Of a stretch of DNA of 8,271 nucleotides, positions 1 to 7,124 are shown in pieces. Both the position numbers and the translations under genes were made by a program. How positions within the stretch are numbered: position 1 is the stretch's first letter; every line of letters starts with the position of its first letter. The notes beneath the pieces were generated by a model, which did not search any database, had not been told where the DNA came from, and worked only from the letters and a program-made list of their open reading frames with translations. Source of the DNA: Pseudomonadota bacterium (lineage in GTDB: Bacteria; Pseudomonadota; Gammaproteobacteria; Burkholderiales; Ferrovaceae); NCBI GenBank assembly GCA_021804705.1, contig JAJZHC010000056.1, positions 1 through 8,271 on the forward strand. The letters run 5' to 3'.

Positions 1-1008
1 CGGCACCTGGTCCGCACCGATTTCCGCAAGCACGGCATTAACCGCCGCGATCTGCTCATCGCGCTCAGGGTCGGCGCTGTCTACCACGTGCACCAGCAAG
101 TCGGCATCCCGAGTCTCGTCGAGGGTAGCCCTGAATGCCGCCACCAGGGTGTGTGGCAAATGGCGAATGAACCCGACCGTGTCAGATAACACCACCGTTG
201 CTTCAGGACCAAGGTAGAGTTTGCGGGTGGTCGTATCAAGGGTGGCAAACAGCTGGTCCGCGGTATACGCTTTGGCGTGGGTCAGCCGATTGAACAAGGT
301 GGACTTGCCCGCGTTGGTGTAGCCCACCAGAGAAACCTGCAGCACCCCTGCTCTGCCACGGGCCTGTCGCTGCGTGCGGTGACTGCGACGCACTTTGGCA
401 AGACGCTCCTTCAGGGTCTTGACCCGTTTACCCAACAACCGACGATCTGTCTCCAACTGCGTCTCACCAGGACCGCGCAGTCCAATCCCGCCTTTTTGCC
501 GTTCCAGATGGGTCCAACCGCGCACGAGCCGCGTGGCCAGACGTTGCAATTGGGCCAACTCCACCTGGAGCAATCCTTCATGACTGCGGGCGCGTTGCGC
601 AAAAATATCCAGGATCAGGCTGGTGCGGTCAATGACCCGGCAACCCAGGATACGGGCGATATTGCGTTCCTGGGCGGGAGAGATGTCGTGGTTCATGATG
701 ACGAGCCCCGCCTGTTCTGCACTCACCCGCTCGGCGACTTCCTGCAGTTTGCCGCTACCCACGAAAGTGCTTGAATCCGGTTTGAGACGTTTGCCCAGTA
801 CCGTATTAGCCACAGTCAAGCCTGCGCTCTGGGCCAGCAGTGCCAGCTCATCCACGCTATCAGAATCACGACCTAAATCGAGGCTGACCAGGATGGCCCG
901 CTGTGGATCTCCGACGACCTGCTCTGTGGTTTCCAGAGCACCTACTGCTTCAGATTTTCTGGGTGGGGACTTGCGACCCCGGCCCACCAATGGGCCAGAA
1001 TCCGTCAT
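1..1008 (-). CDS. hflX: GTPase HflX, N-terminal 336 residues (cut by window edge)
   Basis: HflX is a ribosome-associated GTPase. In other bacteria it binds the 50S subunit, splits stalled or stress-damaged ribosomes and helps rescue them. The frame is open from an ATG at 1008 to the left edge, giving 336 residues. Visible parts are a poorly conserved 37-residue N-terminal extension, the HflX-specific N-terminal domain (about 38-190), the glycine-rich signature GGIGLRGPGETQLETDRR, a basic coiled stretch, then the G domain with G1 GYTNAGKS at 229-236 and G3 DTVGF at 276-280. The G4 motif and C-terminus lie beyond the window. The start is 7 bases after the hfq stop codon. An ATG overlapping that stop (1014-1016) is in another frame and meets TGA after three codons. 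No strong ribosome binding site is seen, so coupling to hfq translation is likely. der-hfq-hflX is a common betaproteobacterial order. Confidence 0.96.
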   Translation of the reverse strand, partial: MTDSGPLVGRGRKSPPRKSEAVGALETTEQVVGDPQRAILVSLDLGRDSDSVDELALLAQSAGLTVANTVLGKRLKPDSSTFVGSGKLQEVAERVSAEQAGLVIMNHDISPAQERNIARILGCRVIDRTSLILDIFAQRARSHEGLLQVELAQLQRLATRLVRGWTHLERQKGGIGLRGPGETQLETDRRLLGKRVKTLKERLAKVRRSHRTQRQARGRAGVLQVSLVGYTNAGKSTLFNRLTHAKAYTADQLFATLDTTTRKLYLGPEATVVLSDTVGFIRHLPHTLVAAFRATLDETRDADLLVHVVDSADPERDEQIAAVNAVLAEIGADQVP

Positions 1009-1015
1009 TGCGCCA

Positions 1016-1258
1016 TCAGCTTTCTGAGACGGAATCGGTCGTGGGCATGGACACAGAACGTGCCGGGACAACAGTGGAAATGGCGTGCTTGTATACCATT
1101 TGAGTGGTGGTATTTTTCAACAGCACCACGTATTGGTCGAAAGACTCCACCTGGCCTTGTAGTTTGATGCCGTTAACCAGGTAGATTGAAACGGGAATAT
1201 GTTCTTTACGGAGTGCGTTGAGAAACGGGTCTTGTAAGAGTTGCCCTTTCGTACTCAT
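1016..1258 (-). CDS. hfq: RNA chaperone Hfq
   Basis: Hfq is a hexameric Sm-like protein that binds small RNAs and mRNAs and promotes their pairing. The 80-residue product has the Sm1 motif (about 22-49, IPVSIYLVNGIKLQGQ onward) and the Sm2 motif MVYKHAISTVVP at 54-65. Proximal-face U-binding residues are present (Q9, D10, K57, H58, with Tyr at 43 where E. coli has Phe42). So are distal-face residues Y26 and K32. The lateral rim reads R17-K18-E19-H20, where E. coli has RRER; the RKEH form is typical of betaproteobacteria. The C-terminal tail after residue 66 is short (about 14 residues) and Ser/Thr-rich, without the long disordered tail of E. coli. The start is fixed by a GGAG sequence 9 bases upstream and by the family N-terminus (KGQLLQDPFLN). 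It follows der by 91 bases and probably has its own promoter. Confidence 0.98.
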   Translation of the reverse strand: MSTKGQLLQDPFLNALRKEHIPVSIYLVNGIKLQGQVESFDQYVVLLKNTTTQMVYKHAISTVVPARSVSMPTTDSVSES

Positions 1259-1265
1259 TATTTTT

Positions 1266-1278
1266 GTCTCCAGAAGAC
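1266..1278 (-). promoter_or_regulatory. Small hairpin enclosing the hfq ribosome binding site
   Basis: The mRNA-sense sequence GTCTTCTGGAGAC can fold as GUCU paired with AGAC, with an inner U-G pair possible. This places GGAG partly in the loop and partly in the 3' arm. The stem is only 4-5 pairs, so it is marginal by itself. A-rich runs flank it on both sides and could serve as binding sites for the Hfq distal face. Regulation is an inference; only the inverted repeat is seen. Confidence 0.4.
1268..1271 (-). promoter_or_regulatory. Ribosome binding site of hfq
   Basis: GGAG on the minus strand sits 9 bases before the hfq ATG, followed by an A-rich spacer. It is one of the few clear Shine-Dalgarno sequences in the window, which fits hfq being translated independently of the gene upstream. 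Confidence 0.8.
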
Positions 1279-1309
1279 TTTGTTTTAAAAATGATTGCCC
1301 CGTCGTGGG

Positions 1310-1339
1310 ATTTTACTACTTATTGTAAATAATTGCCAA
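1310..1339 (-). promoter_or_regulatory. Probable sigma-70 promoter for hfq-hflX
   Basis: On the minus strand TTGGCA (1339-1334, five of six bases of the -35 consensus) is followed by an 18-base spacer and TAAAAT (1315-1310, five of six bases of the -10 consensus). The surroundings are AT-rich, unlike the coding sequence. Transcription would start near 1303, giving a leader of about 45 bases before hfq. This is the only gap in the window large enough for an ordinary intergenic promoter. Confidence 0.6.
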
Positions 1340-1349
1340 TAAAGGGGTT

Positions 1350-2759
1350 TTACTGCTTCCCAAAGAGCTTACGCCCGCGCCGGCGCGCGCGCCGCAACTG
1401 GTTTTGTTCCGACTCGGTCAATGGCTTGGGTTTGCGGTCTGCGAACGGGTTATGGCCCTGACGGAACTCCACGCGCAAGGGGGTTCCCTTGAGTTCGAAG
1501 GCATTCCGGAACGTATTTTCAAGATAACGCCGATAGGATTCGGAAATGTGTGCAATGGCCGACCCGTGGACCACGACGATGGGCGGGTTATGCCCACCCT
1601 GATGAGCATAACGCAATTTGGGGCGAAAGGGGCCCGCCTTGGGAGGTTGGTGCTGGGTGACTGCAGCTTGCAGGATGCGCGTCAACTTGGGCGTGGACAG
1701 CTTGGCCATGGCGGCCGCATAGGCTGCATCCACTGCAGGCAACAATCCCTTGACCCCGCTGCCATTCAGGGCCGAAATGAACAGGTAGTTGGCAAAATCA
1801 AGAAAACCGAGCCTGCGCACCAACTCACTCTTGACCGTGTCCCGGCGATAGGTTTCAAGCCCGTCCCACTTGTTGACGGCCACAACCACCGCCCTGCCCG
1901 CATTGAGGATATATCCGGCGATATGGGCATCCTGGTCTGAAATATCCTGCTGGGCATCCAGGGTGAGCACAACCACATTGGCATCTTCAACAGCCTGCAT
2001 GGTCTTGATCACCGAAAATTTTTCCACTGCCTCGAAGACCTTGCCGCGTCGGCGTAATCCCGCGGTATCGATCAGGGTGTAACGCTTACCCCCCTTTTCA
2101 AAATCCACATAAATACTGTCCCGTGTGGTGCCCGGCTGGTCAAAGGCAATCATGCGCTCTTCACCCAGTAACTGATTGACGAGCGTGGATTTACCCACAT
2201 TGGGACGCCCCACAATGGCAATACGGGGGATCGTATCGTCACGCGGAGGAGCGGCTTCCTGTTCCGGGGCAAACCCGGATAACGCCTGTTCCACCAGTGT
2301 GGAAATGCCCTCACCATGGGCTGACGAGATGGGGATCGGTGTTCCCAGCCCAAGCTCATAGAATTCGGCTGTGACCTGATCGCCTGGCATGCCTTCAACC
2401 TTGTTGACGGCCACCGTCACCTGCTTGGCACGCCGCCGAAGCTCTTCGGCGATGCTGCGGTCTCCAGGCGTGAGGCCTGCACGACCATCGGTAAGGAAAA
2501 TGATGCGGTCTGCTTCATCCATGGCCTGCAGCGTCTGACGCGCCATCTCCACCTGGATTCCCTCCCGTATCACGGGTTCAAAACCTCCGGTGTCGATCAC
2601 CAGATACTGCAACTCGCCAAAGCGTGCGCGCCCATAGTGGCGGTCACGGGTAAGCCCCGGCAAGTCGGCGACGAGCGCTGCTCGGGACTTGGTCAGTCGG
2701 TTGAAGAGGGTGGACTTGCCCACGTTGGGGCGGCCCACAATAACGACTGTTGGGAGCAT
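1350..2759 (-). CDS. der: Ribosome assembly GTPase Der (EngA), double G domain
   Basis: Der is an essential tandem-domain GTPase that assists late 50S subunit assembly. The 469-residue product (E. coli has about 490) shows GD1 with G1 GRPNVGKS (9-16), G3 DTGG (56-59) and G4 NKVE (119-122). GD2 has G1 GRPNVGKS (184-191), G3 DTAGLRRRGKV (231-241) and G4 NKWD (297-300). A KH-like C-terminal domain follows (about 355-440), then an Arg/Lys-rich tail ending GRKLFGKQ. GD1 carries Glu where most GTPases have the G4 Asp; I recall the same in other betaproteobacterial Der proteins. The start at 2759 gives the family N-terminus (MLPTVVIVGRPNVGKS) 13 bases after the bamB stop, but has no clear ribosome binding site. 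An in-frame ATG at 2804 with GGTGAG upstream would add 15 residues and overlap bamB by 32 bases. Confidence 0.97.
   Translation of the reverse strand: MLPTVVIVGRPNVGKSTLFNRLTKSRAALVADLPGLTRDRHYGRARFGELQYLVIDTGGFEPVIREGIQVEMARQTLQAMDEADRIIFLTDGRAGLTPGDRSIAEELRRRAKQVTVAVNKVEGMPGDQVTAEFYELGLGTPIPISSAHGEGISTLVEQALSGFAPEQEAAPPRDDTIPRIAIVGRPNVGKSTLVNQLLGEERMIAFDQPGTTRDSIYVDFEKGGKRYTLIDTAGLRRRGKVFEAVEKFSVIKTMQAVEDANVVVLTLDAQQDISDQDAHIAGYILNAGRAVVVAVNKWDGLETYRRDTVKSELVRRLGFLDFANYLFISALNGSGVKGLLPAVDAAYAAAMAKLSTPKLTRILQAAVTQHQPPKAGPFRPKLRYAHQGGHNPPIVVVHGSAIAHISESYRRYLENTFRNAFELKGTPLRVEFRQGHNPFADRKPKPLTESEQNQLRRARRRGRKLFGKQ
1381..1394. repeat. 14-bp perfect CG-only palindrome at the 3' end of der
   Basis: CGGCGCGCGCGCCG is a perfect palindrome with an uninterrupted alternating GC core. 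It overlaps a second 12-bp palindrome (1376-1387). It encodes part of the Arg-rich tail of Der, so codon content alone may explain it. It could form a short, very GC-rich RNA hairpin about 30 bases before the der stop codon. No U-run follows, so it is not a terminator. Confidence 0.6.
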
Positions 2760-2772
2760 GGTCAGGACGCCA

Positions 2773-3966
2773 TTACTGGGGGCCCAGCGCAAAAATCCTG
2801 CCATTCCGGTTTCTCACCAGAACAAGGTTTTCGCCAAGCACCACGGGGGGTTCGGTAATGGGGACGTTTTCAGTTTTACTCCGACCGATTTCAGCCCCAT
2901 CTGAGCGTGAAAGGAAATGCACGATGCCTTCGATGTCCCCTACCACCACATAATCCTGTGTGACAACGGGAGGCGCAAGATATCGCCCCTGCAAGGACTC
3001 TTCCTTCCAGGCCACGGTGCCACTGGTACGGTTGATGGCCAGCACGTTGCTTTTCTCATCCGTGAGGAATAGTTTGTTGCCATCAGCCACTATGGCGCCC
3101 ACGGCAGAAATGTCCCTTGACCAGAGCACCTGGCCCGAAGTGGCGTCCAGGCAGGCTGTTTTTCCTTGATAGGTGGCGGTACAGACATCGCGGAAACCCA
3201 CAAGCGGATTGCCCACGACATCATTGACCCGCTCCAGTTCGGTAGACCCCTTGGGCACAGATACTGAAGATTCCCATCCCACATTACCATTGGCCAGATT
3301 CAACGCCAGCAGTTTGCCGCCAGGCATGCCGATCATGGCTGCGCCACGACCGAGTGTCAGCCCACCCACGCCCCGAAGCACCAGCACAGGCATGGGTCGA
3401 ACCAGCATCCAGCGGCGTTTTCCGTCTGCGGCATTGAGCCCGAAGATGTGGCCATCAGCCGTGCGCGTCACCACCACCCCGTCTTCGGCCTCCGGGGAAA
3501 CCATGAGCTCGCTGGACAATTGGGAACGCCACAAAAGCGCACCCTTCAGGTCATAGGCCAGCGCCTCGCCCCTGCGGTTACCCAGTAACAACATGTCCTG
3601 GCCTGAACCAACCCCTGCAGAAAATAGTTCCTTGGTTTTGACGGTCCACAGTTCCTTGCCGGAAAGCGGCTCCAGCGCGCGCAAATCGCCGGCTTCGTTG
3701 GCGATAAAGAGCGTGTCTCGATAAACCAGTGGGGCCATCAGCCCAGGGGTTTCGGCTGTTAAATACTGCATGGGAGACCAGATCGAGCGTTCGCTTGAGT
3801 TGTAGTTTTTCTTCCATTTAACATCGATGGTCAAGGGCGCACGCAGCGGTTGCAGCGGCGTCACGGGAAATGACTCCGTGCCACAGCCTGCCAGAACCAA
3901 ACCGATGACCAGGAATGCGCAGCCCTGACGCAATACTCGAACCACGGCGCTCATCGTCATCCTCAT
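2773..3966 (-). CDS. bamB: Outer membrane protein assembly lipoprotein BamB
   Basis: BamB is the beta-propeller lipoprotein of the BAM complex, which inserts beta-barrel proteins into the outer membrane; it binds BamA from the periplasmic side. The 397-residue product begins with a lipoprotein signal peptide, a hydrophobic stretch (about 15-27) and lipobox LAGC with the lipidated cysteine at 28. Repeated propeller-blade motifs ending in Trp follow near 92-107, 132-146, 171-186, 216-231, 267-282 and 306-320, with further ones at 346-361 and at the C-terminus, as expected for eight blades. The BamA-contact loop known from E. coli (Leu192, Leu194, Arg195) is kept as L195, L197 and R198. A second acidic loop (SDVD in E. 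coli) reads NDVV, so one Asp is missing. The start overlaps the yfgM stop in ATGA and has GGGAG 7 bases upstream; ATGs at codons 3 and 5 are alternatives. Confidence 0.95.
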   Translation of the reverse strand: MRMTMSAVVRVLRQGCAFLVIGLVLAGCGTESFPVTPLQPLRAPLTIDVKWKKNYNSSERSIWSPMQYLTAETPGLMAPLVYRDTLFIANEAGDLRALEPLSGKELWTVKTKELFSAGVGSGQDMLLLGNRRGEALAYDLKGALLWRSQLSSELMVSPEAEDGVVVTRTADGHIFGLNAADGKRRWMLVRPMPVLVLRGVGGLTLGRGAAMIGMPGGKLLALNLANGNVGWESSVSVPKGSTELERVNDVVGNPLVGFRDVCTATYQGKTACLDATSGQVLWSRDISAVGAIVADGNKLFLTDEKSNVLAINRTSGTVAWKEESLQGRYLAPPVVTQDYVVVGDIEGIVHFLSRSDGAEIGRSKTENVPITEPPVVLGENLVLVRNRNGRIFALGPQ

Positions 3967-4595
3967 TTGGGATCTCCCAATGCTTCGAGCTTGCTTTGGG
4001 CAATCTGATGCAACACATCCTCGGAGGGAGATTTTTCTACAGCCAGCTTGTACGCCTCGCGGGCTCGGTCCGTACGCTTCAATGCGAGCAGGATGTCGCC
4101 ACGAAGATCTGCCGTGAGTGCGGCAAAGTCGGGTTCGTGATTGGCGTCGAGCAGGCGCAACGCGTCATCATATTTTTTGTCGTCGGCCAACAATCCTGCC
4201 AGGCGCAAACGCGCAAGGTCGACCAGCGCAGCCTCCCTGGCATGCCCGACAACCCATTGCAGCTGGGTCTGCGCGGCCGCATTGTCAGCCTTGGCATGGT
4301 TCACCGCTGCTGCAATGAGTGCCCCGCGCGTGGCCAGCGCACTATCTGGTTGGGCTTCCTGCAACACGCTTGCGGCCTGCAACGTTTTCGCCGCATCCCC
4401 TTGCTGGGCTGCCACACGCACCGCTTCAAACAGCACACCTGCCTTGGCTGCCTGGTTTCGCTGGTAATATTGCCAACCCTGATAGCCTGCATAACCAACG
4501 GCCAAAACAAGAACGGCGCCCCACACCCACTGACCATAATCCTTCCACCAGGCCTTGATGGCGTCTACTTTTTCCTGCTCTTCCAGATCGTACAT
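3963..4595 (-). CDS. yfgM: YfgM-like inner membrane TPR protein (SecYEG/PpiD partner)
   Basis: In E. coli YfgM is an inner-membrane protein that associates with the SecYEG translocon and the chaperone PpiD and helps hand proteins over to periplasmic chaperones. The 210-residue product has a short cytoplasmic N-terminus (MYDLEEQEKVDAIKAWWKDY, typical of the family), one transmembrane segment (about 22-44) and a soluble helical region from about 50 to 205. The last part (about 155-190) resembles tetratricopeptide helices. Length matches the family (about 206 in E. coli). The start is supported by AGGA 7 bases upstream, which overlaps the hisS stop codon. Its stop overlaps the bamB start in ATGA. 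The hisS-yfgM-bamB-der order matches that in E. coli, which strengthens the call, since the sequence itself is weakly conserved. Confidence 0.9.
   Translation of the reverse strand: MYDLEEQEKVDAIKAWWKDYGQWVWGAVLVLAVGYAGYQGWQYYQRNQAAKAGVLFEAVRVAAQQGDAAKTLQAASVLQEAQPDSALATRGALIAAAVNHAKADNAAAQTQLQWVVGHAREAALVDLARLRLAGLLADDKKYDDALRLLDANHEPDFAALTADLRGDILLALKRTDRAREAYKLAVEKSPSEDVLHQIAQSKLEALGDPK
3967..3980 (-). promoter_or_regulatory. Hairpin holding the bamB ribosome binding site
   Basis: Directly before the bamB ATG, the mRNA-sense sequence TTGGG-AGAT-CCCAA forms a perfect 5-bp stem with a 4-base loop. The Shine-Dalgarno GGGAG (3978-3974) lies in the 5' arm and loop. It sits in the last codons of yfgM, so ribosomes finishing yfgM would open it. 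Its role is inferred; the inverted repeat itself is plain in the sequence. Confidence 0.5.
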
Positions 4596-4602
4596 AAGGC
4601 TG

Positions 4603-4606
4603 TCCT
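4603..4606 (-). promoter_or_regulatory. Ribosome binding site of yfgM
   Basis: AGGA on the minus strand lies 7 bases before the yfgM ATG and shares bases with the TAG stop of hisS. It fixes the yfgM start and suggests that ribosomes finishing hisS can reinitiate here. Confidence 0.7.
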
Positions 4607-5867
4607 ACTTCAAAAGTTGAATCGCTTGCTGCAGCGACAAGGTTTGTTGAGGGCCCTGGCCTCGCAGCGGTTTGATGCTGACCGTGTGCTGGCGCACCTC
4701 ATCCTCACCGACGATGAAAGCGTAGGCGGCCTGACAGCCGTCCGCGCGTTTCAGCTGAGCCTTGAAATTACCACCACCACAATGAAGCACCGCGGCATGG
4801 CCGGCAGATCGTACGGCATCGGCAATCAGGAAAGCGGCTTCCTGCGCACCCACTCCCTGGTGAACCACATAAACCTCTGGCCCAATCACTGGTTGAGGGT
4901 TGGTGCGCAATTCATGAAGCAATGCCAGGAGACGCTCCAGCCCCATGGCAAAACCGCATGCGGGCGTAGCTTTCCCGCCCAACTGCTCCACCAGGCCGTC
5001 ATAACGACCGCCGCCACAAATGGTGCTCTGGGCACCCAACAACGGCGTGACCCACTCGAACACCGTGGCATTGTAATAGTCCAGACCGCGTACCAAACGG
5101 GGGTTGATGCGATATGACAGTCCAGCTGCACGCAGGAGGATCTGCAATTTCTCAAAATGGAGTGCAGAGGCGTCGTCCAGGATGTCCATCAAGCGCGGTG
5201 CGCCCTCAATGATGGCAGCCATCGCCGGGTTCTTGCTATCCAGTATCCGCAACGGATTGGAATGAAGACGACGCTTTGCGTCTTCATCCAGCACATCAAG
5301 ATGGCCTTCAAAATAGGCAATCAGTTTTTGACGATGCTGCTGGCGACATTCCAGGCTTCCAATGGAATTGATTTCCAGCGTCACGTCCCGCAGCCCCAGC
5401 ATCTCCCACAAACGCGCCGTCATGACGATCAGCTCGGCGTCGATGTCGGGTCCGGCAAAACCCAGCGCCTCGGCTCCACATTGATGAAACTGGCGATACC
5501 GTCCCTTTTGCGGACGCTCGTGACGAAACATGGGCCCCAGATACCAAAGACGCTGCGGACCCGCGTAGAGCAGATTGTGCTGCACCGCCAGCCGCACACA
5601 GGAGGCAGTCGCCTCGGGTCGCAAAGTCAAACTTTCGCCATTCAGCCCATCCACGAAGGTGTACATTTCCTTTTCGACGATGTCGGTCACTTCGCCGATG
5701 GAACGAATAAACAACCCCGTAGGTTCCAGAACCGGCGAACGCACTTCTCGATAGCCGTATTGATTGAGCCAGCGACGCAGCGTTTCTTCAAGGAAGGCCC
5801 ATGCTGGTGTATCATTGGGCAGGATGTCGTTCATGCCGCGCACGGCCTGAAATTTTTGTTGATTCAT
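4605..5867 (-). CDS. hisS: Histidine--tRNA ligase
   Basis: HisS is the class II aminoacyl-tRNA synthetase that charges tRNA-His in the cytoplasm. The 420-residue product (E. coli 424) begins with the family N-terminus (QAVRGMNDILP at 7-17). Visible motifs are motif 2 FRHERPQKGRYRQFHQ (114-129), the HisA histidine-binding signature LVRGLDYYN (258-266) and CGGGRYDG (284-291), and motif 3 GFAMGLERL (305-313). The C-terminal anticodon-binding domain spans about 330-420 and includes HCGGGNFKAQLKRAD. All class II catalytic arginines expected in motifs 2 and 3 are present, so the enzyme appears intact. The ATG is 3 bases after the ispG stop and has no strong ribosome binding site, which suggests coupling. 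ispG-hisS neighbours are widespread in gammaproteobacteria and betaproteobacteria. Confidence 0.98.
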   Translation of the reverse strand: MNQQKFQAVRGMNDILPNDTPAWAFLEETLRRWLNQYGYREVRSPVLEPTGLFIRSIGEVTDIVEKEMYTFVDGLNGESLTLRPEATASCVRLAVQHNLLYAGPQRLWYLGPMFRHERPQKGRYRQFHQCGAEALGFAGPDIDAELIVMTARLWEMLGLRDVTLEINSIGSLECRQQHRQKLIAYFEGHLDVLDEDAKRRLHSNPLRILDSKNPAMAAIIEGAPRLMDILDDASALHFEKLQILLRAAGLSYRINPRLVRGLDYYNATVFEWVTPLLGAQSTICGGGRYDGLVEQLGGKATPACGFAMGLERLLALLHELRTNPQPVIGPEVYVVHQGVGAQEAAFLIADAVRSAGHAAVLHCGGGNFKAQLKRADGCQAAYAFIVGEDEVRQHTVSIKPLRGQGPQQTLSLQQAIQLLK

Positions 5868-5870
5868 CGA

Positions 5871-7124
5871 TTAACCAACCCGTTTGGTCTGGGTTGCACC
5901 ATAGCGACGTTGTACATATTCGTAAACAATCGCTTGAAATTCTTCAGCAATACGGTCCCCCTTGAGCGTGACGGTCTTTTCTCCATCCACATAAACCGGT
6001 GCCACCGGCCGCTCGCCAGAACCCGGCAGACTGATTCCGATATCGGCCAGCTTGCTCTCCCCTGGACCATTGACCACACAGCCCATGACGGCCACGTGCA
6101 GGTGCTCAACACCGGGATAATCGTTGCGCCATTGCGGCATGCTCTCACGCAAGTAGCCTTGGATACGGCTGGCCAATTCCTGAAAATAAGTACTGGTGGT
6201 ACGCCCGCAACCCGGACAGGCCGTCACCATGGGGGTAAACGCACGCAGTCCCATGGTTTGGAGGATTTCCTGGGCCACCACGACTTCCTGGGTGCGGTCA
6301 CCATTGGGCTCGGGCGTGAGTGAAACCCGAATGGTGTCACCAATCCCCTCTTGCAGGAGAATGCCAATGGCCGCTGTGGAAGCCACGATGCCTTTGGAAC
6401 CCATTCCGGCTTCGGTGAGACCCAGGTGTAGCGGATAGTCACAGCGCGAGGCAAGATCGCGGTAAACAGAAATGAGGTCCTGAACCCCGCTGACCTTGCA
6501 GGACAGGATGATGTGATCCTTGGGCAGACCCAACTGCTCCGCCATAGTGGCGCTTTCCAGGGCAGAGGCCACCAGCGCATGGCGCATCACGATCTCCACT
6601 GGCGCCGGATTGGCCAGGGCGGCATTCTCATCCATGAACCGGGCCAGCACCTCCTGATCCAGGCTGCCCCAATTCACGCCAATGCGCACAGGCTTGTCGT
6701 AACGGCAAGCAAGCTCAATCAACTGGGCAAACTGTTCGTCGCGCCGGGAACCACGTCCCACATTGCCCGGGTTGATACGGTATTTGTCCAGCACTGCCGC
6801 GCATTCCGGATAATCGGCGAGGAGCTTATGCCCATTGAAATGGAAGTCTCCCACCAGCGGCACGCCAACGCCACGGCGGTCCAGCTGACGGCGAATCTCG
6901 GGGACTGCCGCTGCAGCTTCGGCAGTGTTGACTGTGACGCGCACCAGTTCTGAACCCGCTTGAGCCAAAGCTGCCACCTGCGCCACCGTACCGGCCACGT
7001 CGGCGGTATCCGTATTGGTCATGGACTGCACGACGATAGGCGCTGTGCCGCCGATAACCACGCCCTTGACCTTCACCTGTCGGGTCGTGCGTCGCGCCGG
7101 ATAAAAGTTGCCTGTAGACATCAT
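5871..7124 (-). CDS. ispG: 4-hydroxy-3-methylbut-2-en-1-yl diphosphate synthase (IspG/GcpE)
   Basis: IspG is the iron-sulfur enzyme of the MEP pathway that converts methylerythritol cyclodiphosphate to HMBPP, leading to isoprenoids, including the undecaprenyl carrier and quinones. The 417-residue product has a TIM-barrel N-terminal domain (about 1-290: QSMTNTDT, GDFHFNG, RINPGN, IGVNWGSL). The [4Fe-4S] domain carries C303 and C306 (CPGCGR) and C349 (MGCVVNGPGE), with the cluster-ligand Glu at 356, so the active site is complete. It is longer than the E. coli enzyme (372 residues), mainly in the region between about 225 and 300, as usual in betaproteobacteria. The start ATG overlaps the rodZ stop as ATGA and is followed directly by a second ATG in frame. 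No ribosome binding site precedes it. The open frame extends upstream to 7232, but that part overlaps rodZ and does not resemble IspG. Confidence 0.98.
   Translation of the reverse strand: MMSTGNFYPARRTTRQVKVKGVVIGGTAPIVVQSMTNTDTADVAGTVAQVAALAQAGSELVRVTVNTAEAAAAVPEIRRQLDRRGVGVPLVGDFHFNGHKLLADYPECAAVLDKYRINPGNVGRGSRRDEQFAQLIELACRYDKPVRIGVNWGSLDQEVLARFMDENAALANPAPVEIVMRHALVASALESATMAEQLGLPKDHIILSCKVSGVQDLISVYRDLASRCDYPLHLGLTEAGMGSKGIVASTAAIGILLQEGIGDTIRVSLTPEPNGDRTQEVVVAQEILQTMGLRAFTPMVTACPGCGRTTSTYFQELASRIQGYLRESMPQWRNDYPGVEHLHVAVMGCVVNGPGESKLADIGISLPGSGERPVAPVYVDGEKTVTLKGDRIAEEFQAIVYEYVQRRYGATQTKRVG

Noticed and set aside
277..1103. Several plus-strand frames (up to 165 codons) over hflX
   Set aside because: hflX is clearly the coding strand here, with G1 and G3 motifs in frame; the others are shadows.
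1291..1312. Possible terminator for der (CCC-ACGAC-GGG followed by T-rich sequence)
   Set aside because: The stem is only 3-4 pairs, and the T-run starts several bases after it. It also overlaps the expected hfq transcription start.
3915..5117. 400-codon plus-strand open frame opposite yfgM and hisS
   Set aside because: It lies antisense to two clear conserved genes, has no recognisable domain and no good ribosome binding site, and its composition follows the codon use of the opposite strand.
5157..6323. 388-codon plus-strand open frame opposite hisS and ispG
   Set aside because: Same reasons: it mirrors hisS and ispG, which are complete with all catalytic motifs. Long antisense frames are expected in GC-rich genes.
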